This document shows, piece after piece, positions 7,733 to 15,963 of a stretch of DNA of 64,000 nucleotides. The stretch spans positions 124,001 through 188,000 of the forward strand of contig NZ_CDDB01000068.1 of assembly GCF_000820105.1 (NCBI RefSeq), written 5' to 3'. The notes under the pieces are model-generated. The model was not told where the DNA came from, did not search any database, and saw only the letters and a program-made list of their open reading frames with translations. Position 1 is the first letter of the stretch; every line of letters starts with the position of its first letter. The DNA is from Aeromonas schubertii. GTDB taxonomy: Bacteria > Pseudomonadota > Gammaproteobacteria > Enterobacterales > Aeromonadaceae. Position numbers and translations under genes: made by a program.

Positions 7733-8509
7733 TTAGCGGATGTTCTGGGCGATGGACTTGTTCATCTCGGCCAGCAGGGTCTGCATGCTGTTCACCAGGC
7801 TGACGCAGACGTTGTAGGACTGCATGGTCTTCTGGATCTGGAGCTGAGCCTGGGTGACAAAGTCGGAGCAGCGGCCGGAGTCGGTTTCGAGCGCCCCCTT
7901 GATCATGTCCAGCTGGCCCTTGTCGAGTTTTACCTGGCCCGGATTGGCCATCTCCCGGTCGTAGATGTAACTCAGGGCCTGGCGCCAGACGGTTCCTTGC
8001 CACTTGTCGCGAACAAAGGGGAGGTTGCGCAGCTCGTCGGGTGAAGCACGCTCGGCCCAGTCGGGCAGATCAAAGGCATCACTGGCACGGCAACCGGGGA
8101 TGTAATCATCCGGACGGGTACGCTCAACCTGGGCACGCAGCCAGCCATCGATATCGCTGGTGGAGTTCTTGCCGTCGTTTTGCACCGTGATGGCGATATG
8201 GTGGTCGCGCAGGTACTGGACGACGTCGGGCGGCAGTGCGGCCTTGTCGTCGGCCTTGGCCAGTTTGGAGAGGATGGCATCGACCTGGTTGGCGGCCTGC
8301 TGGGAGTCCCGTGCGCGGTCGGCCTTGGCACTCATCTGGTCGTAGCGGACCTGGGCGAGATCCGAAAAGAGGGTCATGAACTTGTAGAGGACGCTGATCC
8401 CCTCGGACATCAGGTTGTCTCCCTCCCCGGCCTTGCGATCCACGTAGGCGTCGTAGTCGGGGCTGGCGGCAACGGCCGCAGTGCTGGAAAAATGGGTGGC
8501 AATGCTCAT
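7733..8509 (-). CDS. sseB: EspA/SseB-type filament protein, copy 2, with ~60-residue insert
   Basis: A 258-residue paralogue of the gene immediately upstream. The N-terminal ~120 and C-terminal ~70 residues match copy 1 almost residue for residue (for example the ending NKSIAQNIR). Between GKNSTSDID and LDKGQLD it carries about 60 extra residues rich in Trp, Arg and Asp, with one Cys (YIPGCRASDAF). In EspA-type filaments the central region is surface-exposed and variable, so the insert may decorate the filament or cap it. Whether it polymerises with copy 1 cannot be told from sequence. Confidence 0.86.
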   Translation of the reverse strand: MSIATHFSSTAAVAASPDYDAYVDRKAGEGDNLMSEGISVLYKFMTLFSDLAQVRYDQMSAKADRARDSQQAANQVDAILSKLAKADDKAALPPDVVQYLRDHHIAITVQNDGKNSTSDIDGWLRAQVERTRPDDYIPGCRASDAFDLPDWAERASPDELRNLPFVRDKWQGTVWRQALSYIYDREMANPGQVKLDKGQLDMIKGALETDSGRCSDFVTQAQLQIQKTMQSYNVCVSLVNSMQTLLAEMNKSIAQNIR

Positions 8510-8520
8510 GATGTGGCCTC

Positions 8521-9117
8521 TTAACGGATGTTCTGGGCGATGGACTTGTTCATCTCGGCCAGCAGGGTCTGCATGCTGTTGATGAGGCTGACGCAGACGT
8601 TGTAGGACTGCATGGTCTTCTGGATCTGGAGCTGGGCCTGGGTGACAAAGTCGGAGCAGCGGCCGGAGTCGGTTTCGAGCGCGCCCTTGATCACGTCCAG
8701 CTGACCCTTGTCGAGCCCCTTGCCATCCGGGTGGCCGATGCTCTTGAGATAGCTGTCGATATCGCTGGTGGAGTTTTTGCCATCGTTTTGCACCGTGATG
8801 GCGATATGGTGATCGCGCAGGTACTGGATCACCTCGGGGGAAAGGTCTCCCTTGTCATCGGCCTTGGCCAGTCTGGAGATGATGGAGTCGACCTGATTGG
8901 CGGCCTGTTGGGAGTCCCGGGCACGGTCGGCCTTGGCGCTCATCTGGTCATATTTACCCTGGGCCAGGTCCGAGAACAGGGTCATGAATTTATAGAGGAC
9001 GCTGATCCCCTCGGACATCAGGTTGTCACCCTGGCCGGACTTGCGGTCCAGGTAGGCGTCATAGTCGGGAGAGGAAGTAACAGCAGAGGCGGTAGAGAAA
9101 TTAGTGGCGAAGCTCAT
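8521..9117 (-). CDS. sseB: EspA/SseB-type needle-extension filament protein, copy 1
   Basis: The 198-residue product is close to Salmonella SseB length (about 196). It has helical N- and C-terminal coiled-coil regions (EGISVLYKFMTLFSDLAQ..., QLQIQKTMQSYNVCVSLINSMQTLLAEMNKS) flanking a short polar centre. It would polymerise into the sheath that extends the needle to the host membrane. It follows the SseA-like chaperone gene by 21 bp. Its 3' end and that of copy 2 are roughly 95% identical at the DNA level over about 190 bp by eye, pointing to recent duplication or gene conversion. Confidence 0.9.
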   Translation of the reverse strand: MSFATNFSTASAVTSSPDYDAYLDRKSGQGDNLMSEGISVLYKFMTLFSDLAQGKYDQMSAKADRARDSQQAANQVDSIISRLAKADDKGDLSPEVIQYLRDHHIAITVQNDGKNSTSDIDSYLKSIGHPDGKGLDKGQLDVIKGALETDSGRCSDFVTQAQLQIQKTMQSYNVCVSLINSMQTLLAEMNKSIAQNIR

Positions 9118-9138
9118 GATGATCTCCTCGATCAGGGG

Positions 9139-9483
9139 TTAGATAAAACGGCGCCCAAGGGAAGGGGCCGCTTTGGCTGTGGTGCCAGCAGGCGATCCAC
9201 TGCCGGGTTGCTTGAGGGAAGCCTCAAGGGAAGTGAAATGGGTCTGCAGTCGTCCCATGCACTCTCCCAGCTGCTCGCGCAGGGGACGCAGCTCCTGCTG
9301 CATGGCACGGGAGAGACGCTCGAGACGCTGCTGTGCCTCGGGGTCATGGGGAGCCTTGGTCTTGAGGTCGGCGATCTCTTGTTGCAGGGCCTGGAAGGCG
9401 GCCATCTGCTCACCGAGCTTGTGCTGGCGAAGCTGCAGATCCTGCATCAGGTGTTGCAGGGGATGGGTGGATTGCTGGCTCAT
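9139..9483 (-). CDS. sseA: SseA-like chaperone of filament/translocator proteins
   Basis: A 114-residue, almost wholly coiled-coil protein (HLMQDLQLRQHKLGEQMAAF...LERLSRAMQQELRPLREQLG), similar in size and charge to Salmonella SseA (about 108), the chaperone for SseB and SseD. It is the first gene of the translocon operon, directly before the filament genes, which matches SPI-2. The 153-bp leader carries regulatory box B. Sequence similarity is of the generic coiled-coil kind, so position carries much of the call. Confidence 0.72.
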   Translation of the reverse strand: MSQQSTHPLQHLMQDLQLRQHKLGEQMAAFQALQQEIADLKTKAPHDPEAQQRLERLSRAMQQELRPLREQLGECMGRLQTHFTSLEASLKQPGSGSPAGTTAKAAPSLGRRFI

Positions 9484-9635
9484 GGATATGACTCCTTTTG
9501 GTTGCCGATGGAGGGGATGCTAGGCCCCTCCCGGGGGGGCGACTTTCGAGAAACTGCGCCCTCTTTGCTGTTTGGACGCGTGGGTTCCTGGTCTGTCTGA
9601 TGGCCTCATTCTTGGCGCTTTGCTGTCGGGGCGGC

Positions 9636-9653
9636 ATAGGGTGAAGACCTGAA
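9636..9653 (-). promoter_or_regulatory. SsrB-type box B, upstream of the sseA operon
   Basis: A perfect copy of TTCAGGTCTTCACCCTAT on the minus strand, 152 bp before the sseA ATG and about 25 bp after the terminator that closes the sctV-sctQ unit. The leader between box and gene is unusually long compared with the other four boxes. Confidence 0.75.
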
Positions 9654-9677
9654 ACGGTCCTCAGGGGAGAGAAACGA

Positions 9678-9704
9678 GACGAGCCGCCCAGGGGGCGGCT
9701 CGTC
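9678..9704 (-). terminator. Terminator after sctQ
   Basis: An 11-bp perfect stem GACGAGCCGCC/GGCGGCTCGTC with a 5-nt loop, 18 bp past the sctQ stop. Only a weak pyrimidine tract follows on the minus strand, so termination may be partial. Confidence 0.7.
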
Positions 9705-9722
9705 GGTGAGAGACTGGCAAGG

Positions 9723-10604
9723 TTATGGCTGAGTGGTCAGACGCACGGCCCAACCGTCGTCCATGCGCAGCAGCTCCCCTTCGGCCCACAGCTCGGCGCC
9801 TCGCAACAGACGCAGTGTCGGATAGGCCTGAGGCGTGACGGCGCACTCGAGATCCGGTACCCAGCTCGCCAGGGTGGTGGCATCCAGGCTGATCTTGCCC
9901 ACCTCGACCATCAGTCGGATTGTGCCGGGCGGCGGGGCACAGAGCGGTTTACCGGGCAGCGCCCGCCCCGACTGCCCGTCGATCAGTTGCAGCCGGGCCC
10001 CCCCCAGGGGATGGAGCCAGAAGCGATCCGGCGCCTCATCCATGCCGTGCAGGGGCAGAACGTCCCCCAGGCTCAGGGTGGTGAGCTCCGCCTCGGGCAA
10101 CTGGCACCAACCCAGTTGCAGGCCAAGCTCGTGGATGCGCTCCGGGCTGGGGGTGAGGGCGCTGAGCCAGCGGTGGAGCAGTGCCGGCGGGACCGATTCC
10201 AGGCACAGGGGGAGTTGCCGCCCCTCGCTGTCGAGGGTAAGGCGCCAGCACAGGGCCGGCGCCTCGGCACGGCAGAGAGTGGCCGGAGCCAGGGGCGGCA
10301 GTCCCTGGGCCTGCAACCACTGGTCGAGGGGGGCCAGGGTCCAGCTGGCCAGCAGGGGGTAGAGGCTCTCCTCTATCTGCGCCAGTGAGGGGGTGGCCAA
10401 TCGGGGATCCAGCCAAGCGCACCAGGCGGCCTCGCTGATCCAGAGGTGCAGCTCACTCCCGTCGCTGCAGGTGCTCAGACGCAGGCCCGGGCCGGTGGGG
10501 CGTGACAGCTCCGCCTCCAGCTCGAGTTCACCCAGGCGCGAAGTGGCGCCAATCCGGCTGAGACGAAACAGGGGGGCCTCGCTACCCCAGCGGCTAGTTG
10601 TCAT
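9723..10604 (-). CDS. sctQ: SctQ (SsaQ/YscQ) cytoplasmic sorting-platform protein
   Basis: A 293-residue protein with the two-part SctQ layout: a divergent N-terminal half and a C-terminal SpoA/FliN-like domain (residues ~225-290, GTIRLMVEVGKISLDATTLASW...LRLLRGAELWAEGELLRMDDGWAVRL). It forms the pods beneath the injectisome that recruit SctK, SctL and the ATPase. The ATG at 10604 overlaps the end of sctP. Met188 (HGMDEAP) begins a 106-residue C-terminal segment, close to the size of the separately translated short SsaQ in Salmonella. An internal start is plausible, although no strong ribosome site precedes it. Confidence 0.88.
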   Translation of the reverse strand: MTTSRWGSEAPLFRLSRIGATSRLGELELEAELSRPTGPGLRLSTCSDGSELHLWISEAAWCAWLDPRLATPSLAQIEESLYPLLASWTLAPLDQWLQAQGLPPLAPATLCRAEAPALCWRLTLDSEGRQLPLCLESVPPALLHRWLSALTPSPERIHELGLQLGWCQLPEAELTTLSLGDVLPLHGMDEAPDRFWLHPLGGARLQLIDGQSGRALPGKPLCAPPPGTIRLMVEVGKISLDATTLASWVPDLECAVTPQAYPTLRLLRGAELWAEGELLRMDDGWAVRLTTQP

Positions 10605-11025
10605 GATCGACCTCCACGGTGACCGGTATCTCGAGCAGGGACGAGAGCGCCTCTTCCAGCCCCTTGCCTCGCCCGCAGAGGCGCTGCGCCACACTGGCTG
10701 ACGGTGCCGTCAGGCGAATTACCAGCCGCCCCCCTTGCCAGCCTGCGTTGATCATCAGGCCTGCGAGGGGACCGCTGGCTGCCCTTAATTGCAGTGTCTC
10801 GGGCAGGGGGGGGCGCGCACGAGCCGGCTCCTGCTCCCGGGGCGCCGGTGCCGGCATAGCCTTGGCCGCCCTATGGGGGTCATGGGGGGGGGCGGCGCGC
10901 AGGGGCGGTAGCGGTATATCCCCGAGCAGGGCCTGAAAGCGCTCGACGCACTCTTCCTGCGGGCGTTGCTCTTCGTCTCTTTGCTGCTGACGACGGGTGG
11001 GCAGGCAATGGGTGGGTGTGATCAT
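10594..11025 (-). CDS. sctP: SctP (SsaP-like) needle-length/substrate-switch protein
   Basis: A 143-residue protein beginning MITPTHCLP, preceded by a strong GGAGG site. The middle (about 40-80) is Pro/Ala/Arg-rich and disordered. The last ~60 residues form a compact domain (LQLRAASGPLAGLMINAGWQGGRLVIRLTAPSAS...LLEIPVTVEVD), as in small SsaP/SpaN-type rulers. It is placed by order between sctO and sctQ, overlapping both. The longer open frame up to 11499 is a shadow of sctO and sctN. Confidence 0.75.
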   Translation of the reverse strand: MITPTHCLPTRRQQQRDEEQRPQEECVERFQALLGDIPLPPLRAAPPHDPHRAAKAMPAPAPREQEPARARPPLPETLQLRAASGPLAGLMINAGWQGGRLVIRLTAPSASVAQRLCGRGKGLEEALSSLLEIPVTVEVDHDN

Positions 11026-11390
11026 GGAGCCTCCTCCAGCAGTTGTAATTTTTCCTGTTCGCGCAGGTTTAGCCTGAGTCGGGTCTCCTGCTCTGCGCGC
11101 AGTTGGTTCAGTCGTCCCTGCTCGGCGATCAGGGCATCCTGCTCGTGGGCCAGCCGCTCGACCTCGCTCTCCAGAGTACAGAGGGCGGCGCGCAGACGGC
11201 CCAGGGTCGCCTGGTTCATACACCCGGCCTGCTGGGTCAGCTGGCGCCACTGCTGACGCAGGTCCGCCTGGCGGCTGGTCAGTTGTTGTTGGCGCAGCCG
11301 CAGGCTCTGCAGTTCTTCGCCCAGCCGCGCCAGTGTGGTGCGCAGTCCTCGCTCCCGTCGCCGTTTGATATCGAGTAACTGTCTCAGCAT
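11022..11390 (-). CDS. sctO: SctO (SsaO/YscO) ATPase stalk
   Basis: A 122-residue, Arg/Gln/Leu-rich coiled-coil hairpin (LDIKRRRERGLRTTLARLGEELQSLRLRQQQL...), the FliJ-like central stalk that links the SctN hexamer to SctV. It lies between sctN and sctP and overlaps both by a few bases (ATGA into sctP). The family has little sequence conservation; size, composition and order support the call. Confidence 0.85.
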   Translation of the reverse strand: MLRQLLDIKRRRERGLRTTLARLGEELQSLRLRQQQLTSRQADLRQQWRQLTQQAGCMNQATLGRLRAALCTLESEVERLAHEQDALIAEQGRLNQLRAEQETRLRLNLREQEKLQLLEEAP

Positions 11391-12700
11391 GGGAGCCCCA
11401 CGGCGTCAGAGAGGGTAACCAGGGTCTGGGGCAGGGCCGTCGGTTCGTCGACCCGCTGACAGAGCAGTGCCGTGATGGCCGGCCGCCGGGCGATGGCATC
11501 GTCCGCCTCCTGATCCTGTCCCTCCTTGTACTCTCCCACCCTGACCAACAGCTCCACCTCTTGCCAGGCGGCGAGCAGGTGGCGCAGACGGCCGGCCGCC
11601 TCCCGATGGGGACGCGTCGTGACCTGGTTCATCACCCGGCTGATGCTGGCCAGTACGTCGATGGCCGGATAGTGGTTCGCCTCGGCCAGGCGACGGGAGA
11701 GCACTATGTGCCCGTCGAGCAGGGAGCGAACCTCTTCGGCCAGGGGATCGCCCTTCTCCTCCATCAGTACGGTATAGAAGGCGGTGATACTGCCGCGCGC
11801 AGCCGGACCGGCTCGCTCCAGCAGGCGTGGCAGGCGGGCGTAGAGACTGGGGGGATAGCCCGAGCCCACCATGGGTTCACCGGCGGCCAGTGCAATTTCG
11901 CGAATGGCCCGGGCGTAGCGGGTCAGAGAGTCCACCAGCAGCAGCACCCGGCGACCCTGGTCGCGAAAGTACTCGGCGATGGTGGTGGCGGTTGCCGCCG
12001 CCTTGAGGCGCTCCAGCGCGGGGCGATCCGAGGTGGCCAGTACCACCACGCTGCGCTCGCGCAGGGCCGGGGTCATCACCTGCTCGAGAAACTCCCGCAC
12101 CTCGCGTCCCCGCTCGCCGATGAGGGCCAGCACCACCACCTCGGCATCGCTGTTGGCGGCCAGCATGCCAAGCAGGGTGCTCTTGCCGCAGCCGGCCGGG
12201 GCGAAGATGCCGAGGCGCTGACCCACCCCGACGGTCAGGGTGGCATCGATGGCGCGCACGCCCATGGGCAGAGGGGTGTCGATAAGGGTGCGGGCCAGCG
12301 GCTCGGGGGGCTCGGCCTCGAGAGGTTGCCACCCCTCGATGTCGGGGACGGGGAGCCGATCGGCGGGGCGTCCCAGGGCATCGACGACCCGTCCGAGCAG
12401 GGCTGGGCCGACGCCGATCCGGGCTCGCTCTCCGGTGGGGGAGACCAGCATGCCGCAGGCCAGCCCCAGGGGCTCCCGATAGGGGGAGAGCAGGGCCTGC
12501 TCCCCCTCCAGGGCCACCACCTCGGCAGGGCTGCCGTCTGGCAGGGTGCAGAGTTCCCCCAGGCCGACGCCGGGCAGATGGGCCCGCAGCAGGGTGGTGC
12601 CCACCGTGAGGATGCGCCCCTCCAGGCGCTCCTGGGGCGCAGAGGTGAGGATGGGGTGGGGCAGAGCTCCCAGGATCTGGTGATAATCAGGCAGCCGCAT
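11384..12700 (-). CDS. sctN: SctN T3SS ATPase
   Basis: A 438-residue F1-type ATPase. It has a Walker A PAGCGKST at 168-175, preceded by DTPLPMGVRAIDATLTVGVGQRLG, then IGERGREV, and a Walker B VLLLVDSLTRYARA. The catalytic Glu and Arg-containing LLERAG segment follow. SctN unfolds and releases chaperone-bound substrates at the injectisome base. It overlaps sctV by 14 bp and sctO by 7 bp. Compared with the flagellar FliI in this window (443 residues) it has a distinct N-terminus. Confidence 0.97.
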   Translation of the reverse strand: MRLPDYHQILGALPHPILTSAPQERLEGRILTVGTTLLRAHLPGVGLGELCTLPDGSPAEVVALEGEQALLSPYREPLGLACGMLVSPTGERARIGVGPALLGRVVDALGRPADRLPVPDIEGWQPLEAEPPEPLARTLIDTPLPMGVRAIDATLTVGVGQRLGIFAPAGCGKSTLLGMLAANSDAEVVVLALIGERGREVREFLEQVMTPALRERSVVVLATSDRPALERLKAAATATTIAEYFRDQGRRVLLLVDSLTRYARAIREIALAAGEPMVGSGYPPSLYARLPRLLERAGPAARGSITAFYTVLMEEKGDPLAEEVRSLLDGHIVLSRRLAEANHYPAIDVLASISRVMNQVTTRPHREAAGRLRHLLAAWQEVELLVRVGEYKEGQDQEADDAIARRPAITALLCQRVDEPTALPQTLVTLSDAVGLPC

Positions 12701-14732
12701 GGGTCTCTCCTATCAGCTCTATGTGTCCCAGTACCTTGAGTTCGGCTTCGTCATCGATCTCCTGAAACGAGAGGACCGGGGTAGTGAAGAGATCCTTTTC
12801 GATGAGCTTGCGGATAAAACGGCGCACGTCGATGGCGGTCACCAGGGCGGTGCCAGGACCGCCCGTGCGAGCGAGTGCGGAGCGGATCTCGCCGAGGATG
12901 GCCTGATTTTCCTCCGGGCTCAGGGCCGAGTAGGAGCCGGCCGATGTCTGGCGAATCGACTCGCGCATCAGTTGCTCGATATGGCCGCCGACCAGCCAGG
13001 CCCGCACCCAGGGCTGGCCCCGGCGCTGGCGACCGACAATATGGCGGCGCAGGGCCAGGCGGGCATATTCCGCCAGCATGACCGGGTCTTTCTCCCGTGG
13101 GGCCCACTCCACCAGGGCCTCGAAGATGGCCCGCAGATCGCGCACCGAGACCCCCTCCGCCACCAGGCGTTGCAGCACGTCGGCAACCCGGGCCACCGGC
13201 AGCTGGCGCTGCAGCTCCTTGACCAGCTCCCCGTAGCGCTGCTCCATCTGATCCATCAGGTAGCGCGCCTCTTGCACCCCGATAAGCTCGGCCCCGTAGC
13301 GGTCGAGGGCGACCGACACCAGGTGGACGATCCGCGCCTGCCCCTGATGGCACTGCAGCCCCATGCCGGAGATGGTGGCGACCTGCTCCGGACTGACCCA
13401 CTGCAGGGTGAGTCCACCGAAGGGGAGGGGATCGCGCTGGCTCACCTGTTTTATCTCCGGACTGGCGAGATCGAGCAGTGGCAGGGGCGGCAGGGCCAGG
13501 GAGAGGATGGGCTCCTGATAGAGCAGCAGCGAGAAGTGACCGGGTGCCAGAGAGGGATCCCCTTGCAGCTGGATATCGGGCAGCGGCAGTCCCAGTTGCT
13601 CGAGCTTGTCCAGGCGCAGGGCCGAGAGTGCCTGGCGCAGCTGACCATCGCGCGCCTCATCGGGGGACAGGCGCAGCAGCAAGGGGGTGGCACCTATGGT
13701 CAGGGGGGCTCTGTCGGCACTCGCCTCATCCCCGTGCAACTGGGCTGCTGCGGCGCTGTTGCCCCCCTCGCGGCTGAGCCAGTAGGTGATGCCGGCAACC
13801 AGGGCGGCCAGGGAGAGAAAGACCAGGGTGGGGAAACCGGGCAGGCAGGCAAAAAGCACCAGCACGGCCGAGACGATCCAGAGTGCCTGGCGCTGGCGCA
13901 GGATCTGCTCGGAGAGCTCGCTGGCCAGGTTGCGTCTCTGCTCCCCGGGCACCCGGGTGACGATGATGCCGGCTGCGATGGAGATGAGCAGGGCCGGGAT
14001 CTGGGCGATCAGCCCATCCCCCACCGAGAGGATGGCATAGGTCGAGGCGGCCTCGCCGGCGCTCATGTCGTGCATGAAGACGCCGACCCCGATCCCGCCG
14101 AAGATATTGACCAGGATGACGATGATAGAGGCGATGGCATCCCCCTTGACGAACTTCATCGCCCCGTCCATGGCCCCGTAGAGTTGGCTCTCCTTCTGGA
14201 CCATGGCCCGCTGACGGCGAGCCTCGTTGGCATCGATGATGCCGGCCCGCATGTCGCCGTCGATACTCATCTGCTTGCCGGGCATGCCATCGAGGGAGAA
14301 GCGGGCGCTGACTTCGGCCACCCGCTCTGACCCCTTGGTGATGACGATAAACTGCACGACCGTGATGATGGCAAAGACGATGAGGCCCACCGCCAGGTTT
14401 CCCCCCACGGCGAAGTTGCCGAAGGTGTAGACGATCTCCCCGGCATCGTGTTGCAGCAAGATGAGACGACTGGTGCTGATGGTGAGGGCCAGCCGGTAGA
14501 GGGTGGTGATGAGTAACACGGCAGGAAAGGCAGAGAACTCCATCGGCTCGCGGATATAGACCGCCATCATCAGCAGGGTGATCGAGAGAGTGAGGTTGAT
14601 GGCGATCAGCACATCCACCAGCAGGGTGGGCAGGGGCACTATCATCATGAAGATGGCCAGCAGCAGCATGGCGGCCAGGATCACATCCTGCCGTGCGGCG
14701 ATCCCCTGTAACCAGCGATTGAGCGTTTTCAT
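12687..14732 (-). CDS. sctV: SctV (SsaV/LcrD/FlhA family) export-gate protein
   Basis: A 681-residue protein, the length of Salmonella SsaV. Seven to eight membrane segments fill the first ~330 residues, with the FHIPEP-type core (SARFSLDGMPGKQMSIDGDMRAG...). A cytoplasmic ring domain follows, including the end RFIRKLIEKDLFTTPVLSFQEID. The ATG at 14732 is chosen over upstream in-frame starts because it gives the SsaV length and because box C lies between. SctV is the nonameric gate that receives substrates from SctN. It is first in the operon sctV-N-O-P-Q. Confidence 0.97.
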   Translation of the reverse strand: MKTLNRWLQGIAARQDVILAAMLLLAIFMMIVPLPTLLVDVLIAINLTLSITLLMMAVYIREPMEFSAFPAVLLITTLYRLALTISTSRLILLQHDAGEIVYTFGNFAVGGNLAVGLIVFAIITVVQFIVITKGSERVAEVSARFSLDGMPGKQMSIDGDMRAGIIDANEARRQRAMVQKESQLYGAMDGAMKFVKGDAIASIIVILVNIFGGIGVGVFMHDMSAGEAASTYAILSVGDGLIAQIPALLISIAAGIIVTRVPGEQRRNLASELSEQILRQRQALWIVSAVLVLFACLPGFPTLVFLSLAALVAGITYWLSREGGNSAAAAQLHGDEASADRAPLTIGATPLLLRLSPDEARDGQLRQALSALRLDKLEQLGLPLPDIQLQGDPSLAPGHFSLLLYQEPILSLALPPLPLLDLASPEIKQVSQRDPLPFGGLTLQWVSPEQVATISGMGLQCHQGQARIVHLVSVALDRYGAELIGVQEARYLMDQMEQRYGELVKELQRQLPVARVADVLQRLVAEGVSVRDLRAIFEALVEWAPREKDPVMLAEYARLALRRHIVGRQRRGQPWVRAWLVGGHIEQLMRESIRQTSAGSYSALSPEENQAILGEIRSALARTGGPGTALVTAIDVRRFIRKLIEKDLFTTPVLSFQEIDDEAELKVLGHIELIGETHAAA

Positions 14733-14794
14733 CGGTGTGCTCCACAACGTGATCTTGTCAGGGGTTATCTTGCGTGCGGAGGTGGGGAGTCGGT

Positions 14795-14812
14795 ATAGGG
14801 TCAAGACCTGAA
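14795..14812 (-). promoter_or_regulatory. SsrB-type box C, upstream of sctV
   Basis: Minus-strand TTCAGGTCTTGACCCTAT, one base different from the consensus and within the spacer. It lies 62 bp before the sctV ATG and 17 bp after the effector-unit terminator. Confidence 0.75.
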
Positions 14813-14829
14813 TCGGTGAATGCAATAGG

Positions 14830-14855
14830 GGTGAGGTGGCCTGAGCCACCTCACC
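14830..14855 (-). terminator. Terminator after the low-GC effector unit
   Basis: A perfect 11-bp stem GGTGAGGTGGC/GCCACCTCACC with a CTGA loop, 12 bp past the effector stop. The T tract that follows is weak. Confidence 0.7.
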
Positions 14856-14867
14856 ATCCTCTCGACA

Positions 14868-15950
14868 TTATTTCGTCACTTTGAAACGGGTGACATCTAA
14901 TTCAGGATGCCGCTCAACATGTCGCATCTCTGAATAGGTGATTGGCTCATTGTAATCAGGGGCTCTCGTCATGCCTGATTTCCATGGTTTGGTGTGCAGA
15001 TCCCTGCGCTCCACCTCCCTCCCGTCAAAATCTTGCCAGGCGAATGCCACCTTGGCTCCCGTGGATTGGAAAAACTCCAGCCCGAGCTTACTGGTTTGCC
15101 TAAAAAAAGCAGTGTTAAGCATTTTTTCTACAGTATAGGCATCCCCCAGGTTAGCCAGTGCAGCACGCCGATCATCGGGGGACGGCATGGCCGAAATATC
15201 CTTGAGTTCCTTGGCAAGGGTAGTGATTTCTTGTGGGCTCATTGGCTCCAATAAATAAGGTGGGACATTTTTAGTGAGAAACGATTTTATCTCATCTTCA
15301 CTTTTGTTTTTCAGTTTTCCTAATATATCGATTCTGTCGTGATTCTGATGTAAAAAGTCAGCCCATTGAGTCACTCTCTCCCGTTGCCACTCAACCTTTT
15401 TATCCTGTGTATGCTGACTCGGGTATCCGCTGGCAAACTCCCCCAGCTCCTTGTGCTTGATGTGATTGGAGAGGAGCCCTTTAGCCGCATTTTCCTGGGT
15501 TGAGAAATAGCTGTCTATGGTGAGAGGCCACGCGATGCCCAGTGCGCTGTTGTATTCATCGATGGTCTCAAGTTTTATATCCTTGCTAACACCGAGATGA
15601 GAGAGTGCGTCACTCATATCGCCACGAATATTGGTTCCGCCGTACAGAGCACAGCGGATGGGCTCTCCTCCATCTTTATTCGAGAGGGCTATGTCACGCG
15701 GTAACATCTGGGTAATTCTGGTGGTGCGATGAGAGAACAGACTCTTATCTTCCCATGCTGTCGTACAAAACTCTTTGATGCGATCGAGATAACCAAGATT
15801 GGCGTCACGACGAACAGAGGGTTGCGAGTCGTGATAATCAACCCTGTAGGTTAAACCATTGATGTCCAAACGGCCTATTTTTTCAAAACCGGGAAAACTG
15901 GCGGCGTGTCCAACCTCTTGGAGGGAGTTCACTTTGATAGAAAGCTCCAT
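14868..15950 (-). CDS. Candidate T3SS effector, low GC, function unknown
   Basis: A 360-residue protein starting MELSIKVNSLQEV, with a strong GGAGAGAG site before the ATG. Base composition is visibly more AT-rich than the surrounding core genes. It follows a CesT-type chaperone by 13 bp, a classical effector pair. An Arg-containing RCALYGGTNIRGD segment near 100, SYFSTQENAAKG near 150, and REVERRDLHTKPW near 315 occur in the order Arg, Ser-Thr, Glu-x-Glu. This only superficially recalls mono-ADP-ribosyltransferases and is not enough for a call. I do not recognise the family. Its placement between ssaM and sctV, which are adjacent in SPI-2, suggests insertion. Confidence 0.6.
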   Translation of the reverse strand: MELSIKVNSLQEVGHAASFPGFEKIGRLDINGLTYRVDYHDSQPSVRRDANLGYLDRIKEFCTTAWEDKSLFSHRTTRITQMLPRDIALSNKDGGEPIRCALYGGTNIRGDMSDALSHLGVSKDIKLETIDEYNSALGIAWPLTIDSYFSTQENAAKGLLSNHIKHKELGEFASGYPSQHTQDKKVEWQRERVTQWADFLHQNHDRIDILGKLKNKSEDEIKSFLTKNVPPYLLEPMSPQEITTLAKELKDISAMPSPDDRRAALANLGDAYTVEKMLNTAFFRQTSKLGLEFFQSTGAKVAFAWQDFDGREVERRDLHTKPWKSGMTRAPDYNEPITYSEMRHVERHPELDVTRFKVTK

Positions 15951-15963
15951 ATTCTCTCTCCTA

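Noticed and set aside
10594-11499. A 301-residue protein extending sctP upstream
   Set aside because: The extra ~158 residues are an out-of-frame shadow of sctO and sctN. A strong ribosome site precedes the inner ATG at 11025.
14733-14849. sctV start at 14849
   Set aside because: The extension contains regulatory box C and would exceed the SsaV length by 39 residues; the ATG at 14732 fits.
14868-15950. Reading the low-GC effector as an ADP-ribosyltransferase from the order Arg, FST, E-V-E
   Set aside because: The spacing and surrounding strands do not clearly match any ART subgroup, and short motifs like these arise by chance. I left the function unknown.
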